Shown one piece after another: positions 17,239 to 26,210 of a stretch of DNA of 64,000 nt. This DNA comes from Arcticibacter sp045629565 (lineage in GTDB: Bacteria > Bacteroidota > Bacteroidia > Sphingobacteriales > Sphingobacteriaceae). The notes under the pieces were generated by a model. It did not search any database. It saw nothing but the letters and a program-made list of their open reading frames with translations, and was not told where the DNA came from. The first letter of the stretch is position 1, and the number at the start of each line of letters is the position of its first letter. The DNA lies in assembly GCF_045629565.1 (NCBI RefSeq), contig NZ_JAZQRL010000101.1:62001-126000 (forward strand), written 5' to 3'. The position numbers were made by a program, and so were the translations under genes.

Positions 17239-18216
17239 TTAAGAGTTTTTAGCCGGAGTGACGGCGTCGTCCTCGCACATATTCTTCTTTGGTAATTCCT
17301 TGACCGCCACCTCTTCCTCCGTCTGAATCACATGGACAGCGTATTCTGCAGGCTGAATGCTCCCACCAAATTTCTCTGCGTAGACCTGTGTAAATTCTGC
17401 ACCGAAATATAGGATTGCAGCCGTGTAATACACCCAGGTCAAAATAACAACGAGAGAGCCGGCAGCACCAAATGTTGAACCGGTGCCGGCCATTTGAAGG
17501 TAGAAACCTATAAGTACTCTTCCCAGCATAAACAATAACGCTGTTGCTATGGCTCCGACTCGAACGTCTTTCCACGAAATCTTTACGTCGGGAAGAAACT
17601 TAAATATGATAGCAAACAGCGTAGTAATAATAGAAAAGGTAAGGAAGATATTGAAAGCCTGAACCAAAAGAACGGTAATTTCCGGAAAAATGCTGCTTAA
17701 TCGCTGACTTAATGCGGCCACTATGCCATTGACCACAAGAGATACGACAAGCAGAAAACCAAGGCTTATAATCATAGAAAACGATAGAACACGATTGATC
17801 AGCAACTTTTGAAAGCCCTTCTTCGGCTTGGGACGAACTCGCCAGATAATATTGAGTGTATCTTGTATCTCTGTGAAAATTGCTGTAGCGCCCACCATCA
17901 ATACCACAATGCTGATGATCAGAGAAATTGTAGAGTCTCCAGACAGTGCACTCTTCTCGATCAGGATTTGAATCTGATTGGCGGCATCACTACCGACAAG
18001 CTGATTTATTTCAGAAAACAGCTTTCCCTGAATAGCGTCCTTTCCATAAAAGATGCTGGCAAGGGATATAATCAGCACCAAAAGAGGAGACAGCGCAAAA
18101 ATGGTACTATAAGCAAGCGAAGCACTGTATTTCATTGCTCTATCTTGAGAAAAAGCATTTACAGAACCCAGAATCACCTTCCACAAATCTTTAAAATATT
18201 GTTTATTCAAATGCAT
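17239..18216 (-). CDS. YihY/BrkB (UPF0761) family inner-membrane protein
   Basis: This 325-residue protein has about six membrane helices in the YihY/virulence factor BrkB pattern. Diagnostic motifs are MKYSASLAYSTIFALSPLLVL near the start, LVNGIVAALSQRLSSIFPE mid-protein, and FGAAGSLVVILTWVYYTAAILYFGAEFTQVYA at the end. A charged cytoplasmic tail follows. The family's biochemical role is not settled. A 57-bp gap separates it from the alanine dehydrogenase gene upstream. Confidence 0.93.
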   Translation of the reverse strand: MHLNKQYFKDLWKVILGSVNAFSQDRAMKYSASLAYSTIFALSPLLVLIISLASIFYGKDAIQGKLFSEINQLVGSDAANQIQILIEKSALSGDSTISLIISIVVLMVGATAIFTEIQDTLNIIWRVRPKPKKGFQKLLINRVLSFSMIISLGFLLVVSLVVNGIVAALSQRLSSIFPEITVLLVQAFNIFLTFSIITTLFAIIFKFLPDVKISWKDVRVGAIATALLFMLGRVLIGFYLQMAGTGSTFGAAGSLVVILTWVYYTAAILYFGAEFTQVYAEKFGGSIQPAEYAVHVIQTEEEVAVKELPKKNMCEDDAVTPAKNS

Positions 18217-18273
18217 AGTCAGAACTTTCCATTAAAAGATGAATTGCAGCGATTTGTTTTAATGGCTTCTTTC

Positions 18274-19488
18274 CTAGCGATGAGAGATGATCAGCAGATC
18301 CAGGTCTTTGGGAGGTATGTTAAAACGGTTGGCAAGATCCTGATTAGTAAGATGACCCTGATACAGATAAATGGCGTTCCTTATCCCCGGCTTCTCCCAG
18401 ATAACATTTTTTATTCCACCCATTTCACCTATATCGACCAGAATGGGTGTAAATATATTGGTGAGAGCATAGGTTGCAGTACGAGCCACTCTGGACGCGA
18501 TATTAGGAACACAGTAATGGATTACATCATACTTGCGAAAAACGGGATGTGTATGATTAGTGATGCGCGAGGTTTCAAAGCAGCCTCCCTGATCAATGCT
18601 CACGTCAATGATCACTGAATTTGGCTTCATCTTACTTACGGTCTCTTCCGAAACAACGCAAGGACTCCTGCCATGACTCGCACGGATAGCCCCGATCACT
18701 ACGTCGCATGTAGTGATGGCTTTATTCAGTACGATAGGATGAAGCACAGACGTGAAGACGCGATTTCCGATGTTGTTCTGAAGCCTGCGCAGACGGTAGA
18801 TGGATGTGTCAAAGACTTTCACTTCGGCACCCAGGGCTATGGCAGTACGGGCAGCGTATTCGGCAACAGAGCCTCCTCCAAGAATCACCATCTCTGTAGG
18901 CGGCACACCGGTTATTCCTCCGAGCATAAGGCCTTTTCCATCGAACACATTACTTAAGTACTCGGCAGCGATCAAAACCGAGGTAGCACCCACGATCTCG
19001 CTCATCGACCGGATCACCGAGAGAGAGCCCCCTTCATCCCGCAAATATTCATAGGAGAGCGCGGTTATTTTTTTCTTCATCATCGCTTCCAGGCTCTCTG
19101 CTTTAAGAGAGGCCATCTGAAGAGTGGAAAATAAAACCTGGCAAGGTTTCATCATTTCTATTTCTTCTGATGTAGGCGGACCGATTTTAATGATAATATC
19201 CGCTTTGAAAAGATCCTTCTTATTGTATTCTATGATAGCACCTTGCTCACTGTAATCATTATCGGAGAAGTTAGCACCGTTTCCGGCGCCGGATTCAATG
19301 ACTACTTTATGTCCGTTATTTACAAGTACAGCCACCGAAAGCGGCGTAAGCGGAATCCGGTTCTCCTGAAATGAAGACTCTTTAGGTATTCCTATAAAAA
19401 GAGAATTCTTCCGGCTCCTGGTCTCCATCATTGCTTCCTGAGGTTGCATCATAGCCTGCTTCGCAATGTCAGACAGTTCAGTCATCAT
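18274..19488 (-). CDS. ald: Alanine dehydrogenase
   Basis: This 404-residue enzyme of the alanine dehydrogenase/NAD(P) transhydrogenase alpha family should interconvert L-alanine and pyruvate using NAD. The substrate-binding opening IPKESSFQENRIPLTP, the NAD-binding GGGSVAEYAARTAIALGAEV and the catalytic stretch VIIDVSIDQGGCFETSR are intact. Residues 1-28 are a Met-rich extension (MMTELSDIAKQAMMQPQEAMM) before the conserved start, which I have seen described for Bacteroidota members. There are two adjacent ATG codons; I kept the first. It follows tsaE and porX on the same strand after a 51-bp gap carrying a stem-loop. Confidence 0.9.
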   Translation of the reverse strand: MMTELSDIAKQAMMQPQEAMMETRSRKNSLFIGIPKESSFQENRIPLTPLSVAVLVNNGHKVVIESGAGNGANFSDNDYSEQGAIIEYNKKDLFKADIIIKIGPPTSEEIEMMKPCQVLFSTLQMASLKAESLEAMMKKKITALSYEYLRDEGGSLSVIRSMSEIVGATSVLIAAEYLSNVFDGKGLMLGGITGVPPTEMVILGGGSVAEYAARTAIALGAEVKVFDTSIYRLRRLQNNIGNRVFTSVLHPIVLNKAITTCDVVIGAIRASHGRSPCVVSEETVSKMKPNSVIIDVSIDQGGCFETSRITNHTHPVFRKYDVIHYCVPNIASRVARTATYALTNIFTPILVDIGEMGGIKNVIWEKPGIRNAIYLYQGHLTNQDLANRFNIPPKDLDLLIISHR

Positions 19489-19521
19489 AAGATTGTTAAA
19501 TTAAGCCTAATCTACAAATTC

Positions 19522-19549
19522 CCTGCTATAATCCTCTGATTATAGCAGG
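19522..19549 (-). terminator. 12-bp stem-loop spanning the tsaE stop codon
   Basis: CCTGCTATAATC and GATTATAGCAGG form a perfect 12-bp stem with a 4-base loop (CTCT). The tsaE stop codon (19542-19540) lies within the arm. There is no T-run beyond it. It may end the porX-tsaE message or protect its 3' end before alanine dehydrogenase. Confidence 0.6.
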
Positions 19550-19965
19550 TTCTGTATTTCTGCAGTCAAACTTCGTTTATCGTCATCTGTCAGCTCCAGG
19601 TTCACTTTGACAACCCTTGGAGGTATCAGATCGGGAATCTTTTCCGGCCACTCGATCAGACAATACTGCCCCGAATACAGATAATCCTCATAACCGAGAT
19701 CAAAGGCTTCACTTTGATCCTTAAGCCGGTAGAAGTCAAAGTGATAAACACTTCCTCCGGGTGACTCGTATTCGTTAACGATCGAGAATGTAGGACTCGA
19801 GACGGTATCCGTGACGCCCAGCTGCAGGCACAACGCCTTGATAAAAGTCGTTTTGCCTGCACCCATTTCACCATAAAATATAAATACACGTTCTTCATTT
19901 GCGAAAGAAAGAAGTTCTCCTGCCACCCCGGGAAGCTCATCAATCGCAGAAATTAGTTGATTCAT
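19540..19965 (-). CDS. tsaE: tRNA threonylcarbamoyladenosine biosynthesis ATPase TsaE
   Basis: This 141-residue P-loop protein has Walker A GEMGAGKTTFIK (about 33-40) and the family motifs SSPTFSIVNEY, HFDFYRL and LIEWPEK. TsaE works with TsaB and TsaD to place the t6A modification on tRNAs reading ANN codons, an essential process in most bacteria. Length is typical. It lies 3 bp downstream of porX on the same strand, so the two are cotranscribed. Confidence 0.95.
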   Translation of the reverse strand: MNQLISAIDELPGVAGELLSFANEERVFIFYGEMGAGKTTFIKALCLQLGVTDTVSSPTFSIVNEYESPGGSVYHFDFYRLKDQSEAFDLGYEDYLYSGQYCLIEWPEKIPDLIPPRVVKVNLELTDDDKRSLTAEIQNLL

Positions 19966-19968
19966 AAC

Positions 19969-21522
19969 CTATCTAGGACTATAAGTAATGTATGGAACAA
20001 TCATTTCCTCCAGGGATATGCCCCCGTGCTGAAATGTCTCGTTATAATAGTTAACGAAGTGATTATAGTTATTTGGATATACAAAGTAACTATCTTCTTT
20101 TGTAAAGATGAAGCTGGAACTTACGTGGAGTTTCGGCAGCTGCGCATCGTGTGGGTTCTTGATATGGAATACTTCTTTTGCATTGAAGTTGAGATTCTTT
20201 CCCTGCTTATATCGTAAGTTGGTATTGGTATTACGATCACCAATAACCTTGCTCGGGTGTTTTACGCGGATCGTTCCATGATCGGTAGTGATGACCAACT
20301 TGACGTTTTTCTGCGAAATTTTCTTCAACAATTCAAGCAATGGCGAATGCTCGAACCAGGAGAGTGTGAGTGAACGGTAGGCGGCTTCATCGTTTGCAAG
20401 CTCCCTGATCATTGCCATGTCAGTACGGGCGTGGGAAAGCATATCAACAAAATTGAATACAATGGCATTCAATTCATTTCCCATTAAGTTGTTGAAATTC
20501 TCAACGAGGTCTTTGCCCTGCTCGAACGTGAGCACTTTGGTATAAGAGTGCTTAACGTCGCGTCTGAGCACCCTCTGGAGCTGATCTTTCAGGAACTGGT
20601 CTTCAAAGAGGTTCTTACCTCCCTCGTCTTCATCATTTTGCCACATGGACGGAAACCGCTTTTCCATTTCAATGGGCATCAAGCCTGAGAATATCGCGTT
20701 ACGGGCATACTGCGTGGCTGTAGGAAGGATGCTGAAGTAGGTCTCTTCTTCGTCTAACCTGAAGTGCTCAGTGATGATCGAATTGATCATCTTCCATTGG
20801 TCGTAACGAAGGTTATCAATCAGTATGAAGAAGGTAGGCTTTGAAGCCTCCAACTGAGGAAAAAGCTTTTTCTTGAGGAGCTGATTGGAGGTGACGGGGC
20901 CACTGTCAGGATCTTTCAGCCAGCCAAGATAATTCTTCTCAATAAACTTGCAGAATTGTGCGTTTGCTTCTGCTTTTTGAAGGGTGAGAATTTCATGCAT
21001 TCCCGCATCTTCTAATTTCTCCAATGAAAGTTCCCAGAAAACAAGTTTCTTATAAACATCTGCCCATTCGGTGTAACTAAGATTATCGTTCAGGGTCATA
21101 CCGAGGTTTCTGAAGTCCTGCTGGTAAGCCATGGATGTTTTCTCGCTAACAAGGCGTTTATTATCGATAAGTCTTTTGATGGTAAGCTGAATCTGCTTAG
21201 GATTGACGGGTTTAATGAGATAGTCGTCGATCTTGGAGCCGATAGCATCTTCCATCAAATGCTCCTCTTCATTCTTGGTAATCAGTACAACCGGAACATC
21301 AGGATTGATATTTTTAATTTCTGCGAGCGTTTCAAGACCGGTAAGTCCAGGCATATTCTCATCTAAAAAAACGATGTCGTAATATCCGTTTCTAAAAGCA
21401 TCAAGGGCATCATTCCCGTTGGTAGCGGTCTTAACGGTGTAGCCTTTATCGTTAAGGAACATGATATGGGGTTTTAACAAATCAATCTCATCATCAGCCC
21501 ATAGTATCGTGGTTTCCTGCAT
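19969..21522 (-). CDS. porX: PorX-type response regulator with PglZ domain (type IX secretion control)
   Basis: This 517-residue protein has a receiver domain at about 1-120, with the phospho-acceptor Asp54 in IVFLDENMPG and Lys in DDYLIKPVNP. It is followed by a helical linker and a C-terminal PglZ/alkaline phosphatase-fold domain (about 200-515). Metal-site motifs include LIDNLRYDQW, ILPTATQYARNA with the presumed nucleophilic Thr, NFVDMLSHART and TTDHGT. In Porphyromonas gingivalis PorX controls type IX secretion genes, and its effector domain is reported to be a nucleotide phosphodiesterase. No PorY kinase is clearly adjacent. It heads the porX-tsaE transcript and is divergent from the HD gene. 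Confidence 0.93.
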   Translation of the reverse strand: MQETTILWADDEIDLLKPHIMFLNDKGYTVKTATNGNDALDAFRNGYYDIVFLDENMPGLTGLETLAEIKNINPDVPVVLITKNEEEHLMEDAIGSKIDDYLIKPVNPKQIQLTIKRLIDNKRLVSEKTSMAYQQDFRNLGMTLNDNLSYTEWADVYKKLVFWELSLEKLEDAGMHEILTLQKAEANAQFCKFIEKNYLGWLKDPDSGPVTSNQLLKKKLFPQLEASKPTFFILIDNLRYDQWKMINSIITEHFRLDEEETYFSILPTATQYARNAIFSGLMPIEMEKRFPSMWQNDEDEGGKNLFEDQFLKDQLQRVLRRDVKHSYTKVLTFEQGKDLVENFNNLMGNELNAIVFNFVDMLSHARTDMAMIRELANDEAAYRSLTLSWFEHSPLLELLKKISQKNVKLVITTDHGTIRVKHPSKVIGDRNTNTNLRYKQGKNLNFNAKEVFHIKNPHDAQLPKLHVSSSFIFTKEDSYFVYPNNYNHFVNYYNETFQHGGISLEEMIVPYITYSPR

Positions 21523-21583
21523 ATTATCTGTGTAAAGTATTTTTTATATTTATTCAAAAAGAATATAACAATAAAAGTGGTTT

Positions 21584-21612
21584 TTTGTATTCAGGAAAAT
21601 TAACAATTTTTG
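21584..21612 (+). promoter_or_regulatory. Probable promoter of the HD dNTPase-like gene
   Basis: TTTG at 21584-21587 is followed after 17 bases by AATTTTTG (21605-21612). This is one mismatch from TAnnTTTG. It lies inside the longer open frame, which argues that translation starts downstream at the TTG at 21630. Confidence 0.5.
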
Positions 21613-21629
21613 CAGAGGGAACATTTATA

Positions 21630-22865
21630 TTGAATAAGAAAAAAATAATAAACGATCCGGTATACGGTTTTATAACGATCCCGTCTGAGTTGGTCTATGA
21701 CCTGATTGACCACCCCTATTTTCAGCGACTGAGAAATATCAAGCAACTTGGAATGACCCATCTTGTCTATCCCGGTGCCGTTCATACACGCTTTCACCAT
21801 GCCTTGGGTGCCATGCATCTAATGAGCATGGCGATTGAAACTTTAAAAGGAAAAGGGCATAACATTACGGAGGAAGAGGAAGAGGCCGTGACCATTGCAA
21901 TTCTGCTTCATGACGTAGGGCATGGTCCCTACTCTCATGCATTGGAGAACACGATTGTGAGCGGTATCTCACACGAGGATATTTCCATCTTGCTGATGGA
22001 TAGTTTGAACCAAAAGTTTGACAACAGGCTTGACCTGGCCATACAGATATTCAAAGGATCGTATAGTAAACCTTTTCTTCATCAGCTTGTGTCAGGGCAG
22101 TTAGATACTGATCGGATGGATTACCTGAACAGAGACAGCTTTTTCACCGGTGTATCTGAAGGAATTATTGGATTTGACAGAATCATTAAAATGCTCAATG
22201 TATACAACGGGCACCTTGTGGTAGAGGAAAAGGGCATCTATTCCATCGAAAAGTTTCTCGTAGCCCGACGTATTATGTACTGGCAGGTTTACCTGCACAA
22301 AACGGCTGTAGCCGCTGAGCATCTTCTTGTTAATATCTTACGAAGGGCAAAGGAACTGGTGAACAAGGGAGAGCAGCTGTTTGCTACTCCAAGTTTCAAC
22401 CATTTTCTGACTAACACCATCACCAAGGAAGAGTTCATAAACGACCCGATACATATCCAAAACTTTACTTGTTTGGATGATCATGATATTTTCACATCGG
22501 TAAAAGTATGGGCGACGGGAAAGGACCAAATACTTTCGCATCTTTGCAGGTATCTGTTAAGCCGTTCTCTATATAAAATAAAAGTAAGTACAGAGCCTTT
22601 TGACGCGGAACATGTAGAAGAGCTCGGGAAGAGAGCTGCCGACCTGTTAAATATCGACACCCAAGACATTAGATACTTTGTTTTTACAGATACCATAACC
22701 AACCACGCTTATAAGGTAAACGATGAGAGCATTAATATTCTGATGAAGACCGGTACGACTAGAGACATTACGCTGGCATCGGACAACTCGATACTTGAAG
22801 GGCTCTCCAAGACTGTGAAAAAGCACATCCTCTGCTACACAAAAGAGTTAAATAAGCTTAAATAA
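21630..22865 (+). CDS. HD-domain dNTPase-like phosphohydrolase
   Basis: This 411-residue protein of the SAMHD1/dGTPase-like HD superfamily has the metal ligands in HTRFHHALGAMH, LLHDVGHGPYSHALE and DTDRMDYLNRD, all present. Such enzymes hydrolyse dNTPs or related nucleotides. I start at TTG (21630) giving MNKKKIINDPVYGFITIP, the conserved family opening. Extending to the TTG at 21585 would add 15 residues overlapping the promoter. It is divergent from porX and separated from lpxD by 72 bp holding the lpxD promoter. Confidence 0.87.
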   Translation: MNKKKIINDPVYGFITIPSELVYDLIDHPYFQRLRNIKQLGMTHLVYPGAVHTRFHHALGAMHLMSMAIETLKGKGHNITEEEEEAVTIAILLHDVGHGPYSHALENTIVSGISHEDISILLMDSLNQKFDNRLDLAIQIFKGSYSKPFLHQLVSGQLDTDRMDYLNRDSFFTGVSEGIIGFDRIIKMLNVYNGHLVVEEKGIYSIEKFLVARRIMYWQVYLHKTAVAAEHLLVNILRRAKELVNKGEQLFATPSFNHFLTNTITKEEFINDPIHIQNFTCLDDHDIFTSVKVWATGKDQILSHLCRYLLSRSLYKIKVSTEPFDAEHVEELGKRAADLLNIDTQDIRYFVFTDTITNHAYKVNDESINILMKTGTTRDITLASDNSILEGLSKTVKKHILCYTKELNKLK

Positions 22866-22902
22866 TGCGCTATAATTCTTTTTTGAGGGGATAATTTTCA
22901 AA

Positions 22903-22933
22903 TTTGATCATAAATTAATAAGATATAACTTTG
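22903..22933 (+). promoter_or_regulatory. lpxD promoter (TTTG-N19-TAACTTTG)
   Basis: TTTG at 22903-22906, a 19-base spacer and TAACTTTG at 22926-22933 give an exact match to the Bacteroidota -33/-7 layout. The ATG of lpxD begins only four bases after the -7 box, so the transcript may be leaderless. Confidence 0.75.
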
Positions 22934-22937
22934 CCCG

Positions 22938-23972
22938 ATGCAATTTACTGCCCAACAGATTGGAATATTACTTGATGGAAGTGTGGATGGAAATCCAGAA
23001 GACACAGTAAATCAGCTCGCTAAGATAGAAGACGCTCAGAGTGGGTCGTTATCTTTCCTCGCAAATCCGAAATACGAACACTTTATCTACCAGACGAATG
23101 CCTCTATTGTTATAGTCAACAAGGACTTTGTCGCATCTGCTCCCATAAAACCGACGCTGATCAGGGTCGAAAACGCCTATACTGCATTTTCGCTGCTGCT
23201 TCAACAATATAATTCCATCAAGCTGAATAAAAAAGGAATTGAGGAACCCTGCTTTATCCATCCAAGTGCCAAGATTGGAAAAGATGTTTATATAGGAGCT
23301 TTCGCATATATCGGAGCAGACGTTGTTCTGGGTGATCATTCAAAGATCTACCCTCATGTATATTTAGGGGACAATGCATCTGTCGGATCTGGGTGCACGC
23401 TTTTTTCAGGAGTAAAAATATATCACGATTGCAAGATCGGTTCGAATGTGATTATACATTCTGGATCGGTTATCGGAAGCGATGGCTTCGGTTTTGCACC
23501 TCTGGAAGATGGCAGTTACAGCAAAATCAGCCAGATCGGAAATGTTGTGATAGAAGACGATGTAGAAATTGGCTCGAATACCTCTATAGACAGAGCCACA
23601 ATGGGTTCCACCATCATCAAAAAAGGTGTTAAGCTGGATAATCTTATCCAGATTGCACATAATGTGGAGATAGGAGCGAACACCGTGATCGCATCGCAGG
23701 CAGGAGTTTCGGGAAGCACGAAAGTCGGACCACAGTCGGTTGTAGGTGGACAAGTTGGAATTGTAGGACATATTATCATCGCTAAAGGCTCTCAGATACA
23801 GGCACAGTCGGGAATCAACCGGGCCATTGTGGAGGAAGACAAGAAGTGGGCCGGATCACCAGCTACATCGTTTAATAATCAGATGCGAGCGCAGGTGATA
23901 TTTAACCGTCTTCCGGAAATGCAGAGAAAGATTGACGAGTTAGAAAGAAAACTTAAAGAATTTACCAAATAA
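22938..23972 (+). CDS. lpxD: UDP-3-O-(3-hydroxyacyl)glucosamine N-acyltransferase
   Basis: This 344-residue enzyme carries out the third step of lipid A synthesis, N-acylating UDP-3-O-acyl-glucosamine from acyl-ACP. An N-terminal uridine-binding domain (about 1-100) leads into a left-handed beta-helix of hexapeptide repeats (about 110-310), with the catalytic region around HNVEIGANTVIASQAGVSGS. A C-terminal helix holds the acyl carrier contact. It is the first gene of an lpxD-lpxC/fabZ-lpxA cluster with its own promoter. The gap to lpxC/fabZ is 12 bp. Confidence 0.96.
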   Translation: MQFTAQQIGILLDGSVDGNPEDTVNQLAKIEDAQSGSLSFLANPKYEHFIYQTNASIVIVNKDFVASAPIKPTLIRVENAYTAFSLLLQQYNSIKLNKKGIEEPCFIHPSAKIGKDVYIGAFAYIGADVVLGDHSKIYPHVYLGDNASVGSGCTLFSGVKIYHDCKIGSNVIIHSGSVIGSDGFGFAPLEDGSYSKISQIGNVVIEDDVEIGSNTSIDRATMGSTIIKKGVKLDNLIQIAHNVEIGANTVIASQAGVSGSTKVGPQSVVGGQVGIVGHIIIAKGSQIQAQSGINRAIVEEDKKWAGSPATSFNNQMRAQVIFNRLPEMQRKIDELERKLKEFTK

Positions 23973-23984
23973 ACACTGATACAC

Positions 23985-25406
23985 ATGCATCAGGCCATGA
24001 ACGTTAAACAAAGAACAATTAAGACCGCAGTTACTGTTTCCGGGACGGGATTGCACACTGGACAACCCGTAAACATGACTTTTAATCCTGCGCCTGAAAA
24101 CCATGGATATAAATTCAGAAGGATTGACATTGATGGAAAACCTATCATTGATGCAGATGTAGATAATGTGACTGATACTTCCAGAGGCACAACGATCTCG
24201 CAAAACGGAGCGAGCGTAAGCACGGTTGAGCATGTCCTGGCAGCACTCGTAGGCCTTGAAGTTGATAATGTTTTAATTGATCTGGACGGACCAGAGACTC
24301 CGATCATGGATGGGAGTTCAATCCATTTTATCGATTCGCTGGAAGAAGCGGGATTTGTTGAACAGAGTGCTGAGCGGGAATATTATCATATACCTTATAA
24401 TATACATTATACGGAACCCGACCGAAAGGTTGAAATGGTAGCGATGCCTGTTGATGACGATTACAGGTTAACTTGTATGATCGACTATAACTCACCGATC
24501 CTTGGAAGTCAGCATGCTGCTATCACCAGTATATCGGAATTTAAAAAAGAGATTAGTTCCAGCAGGACTTTTTGTTTCCTGCACGAGCTTGAGGCTCTTC
24601 TTGATCATAATCTGATCAAGGGCGGCGATTTGAACAATGCGATCGTTGTCGTTGATAAAGAAGTAAGTAAGGAAGAACTTAAGCATCTGGCTAAGTTATT
24701 CAACCGCGAAGATATCGACGTGGCCAGAGAAGGGATTTTGAACAACATTGAGCTGAGACACCAGAACGAGCCTGCCAGACATAAGCTGCTTGATATGATA
24801 GGAGACCTTGCGTTGGTTGGCGTTCCCTTAAGAGGTCACATCATGGCCGCAAGACCGGGACATGCTGCTAACATCGCGTTCGGCAAGAAGATAAAGGCTC
24901 AAATTAAAAAGGAGCGCAAAAAAGCTCAGTATAAGCCTTACGACCCGGGAGCAACACCTTTGTATGACACTGTTGAGATCATGAAAATTCTGCCACACAG
25001 ACAGCCTATGCTGATGATTGACAGGATCATGGAATTGACTAAAACGTATGTTGTTGGGGTAAAGAATGTAACCATGAACGAGGATATCTTCAGAGGTCAT
25101 TTCCCAGGCAGTCCGCTGTTTCCAGGTGTACTACAGATAGAAGCAATGGCTCAGACCGGAGGGATTCTTGTTCTTAGTACTGTTCCTGACCCTCAGAACT
25201 GGTTGACACTGTTCCTGAAGATCGAAAATGCCCGGTTCAAAGCACCGGTAACTCCAGGAGACGTGATCGTATTCAGATGCGATCTGATGAGTCCTATAAG
25301 ACGGGGTATAGCGCAAATGAGGGGAGTAGGATTAGTGGGTGAGAAAGTTGTAGTAGAGGCCGAACTCATGGCACAGATTGTAAAAGTTAAAAACGAAGAA
25401 GAATGA
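23985..25406 (+). CDS. lpxC/fabZ: Fused UDP-3-O-acyl-GlcNAc deacetylase / 3-hydroxyacyl-ACP dehydratase
   Basis: This 473-residue bifunctional protein has LpxC at about 1-300, with zinc ligands in STVEHVLAAL (His) and HKLLDMIGDLALVG (His and Asp). FabZ covers about 325-473, with catalytic His in ILPHRQPMLMIDR and Glu in GVLQIEAMAQTGG. LpxC is the committed step of lipid A synthesis and FabZ draws the same 3-hydroxyacyl-ACP into fatty acid elongation, so the fusion joins the branch point. This fusion is typical of Bacteroidota. A second ATG at 23997 (MNVKQRTIK) is closer to family starts and may be the true one. Its end overlaps lpxA by four bases (ATGA). Confidence 0.96.
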   Translation: MHQAMNVKQRTIKTAVTVSGTGLHTGQPVNMTFNPAPENHGYKFRRIDIDGKPIIDADVDNVTDTSRGTTISQNGASVSTVEHVLAALVGLEVDNVLIDLDGPETPIMDGSSIHFIDSLEEAGFVEQSAEREYYHIPYNIHYTEPDRKVEMVAMPVDDDYRLTCMIDYNSPILGSQHAAITSISEFKKEISSSRTFCFLHELEALLDHNLIKGGDLNNAIVVVDKEVSKEELKHLAKLFNREDIDVAREGILNNIELRHQNEPARHKLLDMIGDLALVGVPLRGHIMAARPGHAANIAFGKKIKAQIKKERKKAQYKPYDPGATPLYDTVEIMKILPHRQPMLMIDRIMELTKTYVVGVKNVTMNEDIFRGHFPGSPLFPGVLQIEAMAQTGGILVLSTVPDPQNWLTLFLKIENARFKAPVTPGDVIVFRCDLMSPIRRGIAQMRGVGLVGEKVVVEAELMAQIVKVKNEEE

Positions 25407-26185
25407 TCCAACCGTTAGCATATATACATCCCCAGGCAATAATTGCAGATAATGTTGTTATAGAACCATTTGTCACGATCCATAAGAATGTGGTCATTGG
25501 AGAAGGTACCTGGATAGGTCCGAACGTAACCATTATGGATGGCGCAAGAATCGGTAAAAACTGCCGCATTTTTCCCGGAGCCGTTATTTCTGCAATACCG
25601 CAGGACCTTAAATATAATGGGGAAGACACTACGGTTGAGATAGGAGATAATACAACCATCCGTGAATGTGTGACCATTAACAAAGGCACTAAGGACAAAT
25701 GGAAGACCGTAATCGGAAAGAATTGTCTTATTCAGGCCTATTGTCACATCGCTCACGATTGCGTGGTAGGTGATAACTGCATCTTTTCAAACAGCACCAC
25801 GCTGGCTGGTCACATTACTATAGGCGACTATGTTGTTCTTGCAGGTCTCGTCGCTATACATCAATTTTGTAAAGTGGGCTCACATGCCTTTATCACAGGC
25901 GGCTCGTTAGTTAGAAAAGACGTTCCTCCCTATGTAAAAGCCGCCAGAGAGCCGCTTTCATACGTAGGTATCAACTCTGTTGGATTGCGCAGAAGGGGGT
26001 ATTCTTCTGAACAGATAAATGAAATACAGGATATTTACAGAACGCTGTTCGTGAAAAAGTACAATATCGCTTCGGCTCTCGACATTATCGAAGCAGAGCA
26101 CCAGCCGACAGAAATCAGAGACGAAATATTAGACTTCATCCGGAATTCAAACCGCGGGATAATGAAAGGTTTCACCGGAGCGTAA
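25403..26185 (+). CDS. lpxA: UDP-N-acetylglucosamine O-acyltransferase
   Basis: This 260-residue trimeric beta-helix enzyme carries out the first committed acyl transfer of lipid A synthesis. The hexapeptide repeats run through about residue 185. The catalytic His is in AYCHIAHDCVVGDN, and the C-terminal helical region (GLRRRGYSSEQINEI) is standard. It is translationally coupled to lpxC/fabZ by a 4-base overlap. Length is normal for LpxA. Confidence 0.96.
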   Translation: MIQPLAYIHPQAIIADNVVIEPFVTIHKNVVIGEGTWIGPNVTIMDGARIGKNCRIFPGAVISAIPQDLKYNGEDTTVEIGDNTTIRECVTINKGTKDKWKTVIGKNCLIQAYCHIAHDCVVGDNCIFSNSTTLAGHITIGDYVVLAGLVAIHQFCKVGSHAFITGGSLVRKDVPPYVKAAREPLSYVGINSVGLRRRGYSSEQINEIQDIYRTLFVKKYNIASALDIIEAEHQPTEIRDEILDFIRNSNRGIMKGFTGA

Positions 26186-26210
26186 TGCCAAAAAAGCCGG
26201 TCTTATTATA

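Noticed and set aside
17809..18618. 269-codon plus-strand open frame opposite YihY and alanine dehydrogenase
   Set aside because: Both minus-strand genes are strongly conserved; the plus frame has an irregular composition and no family resemblance.
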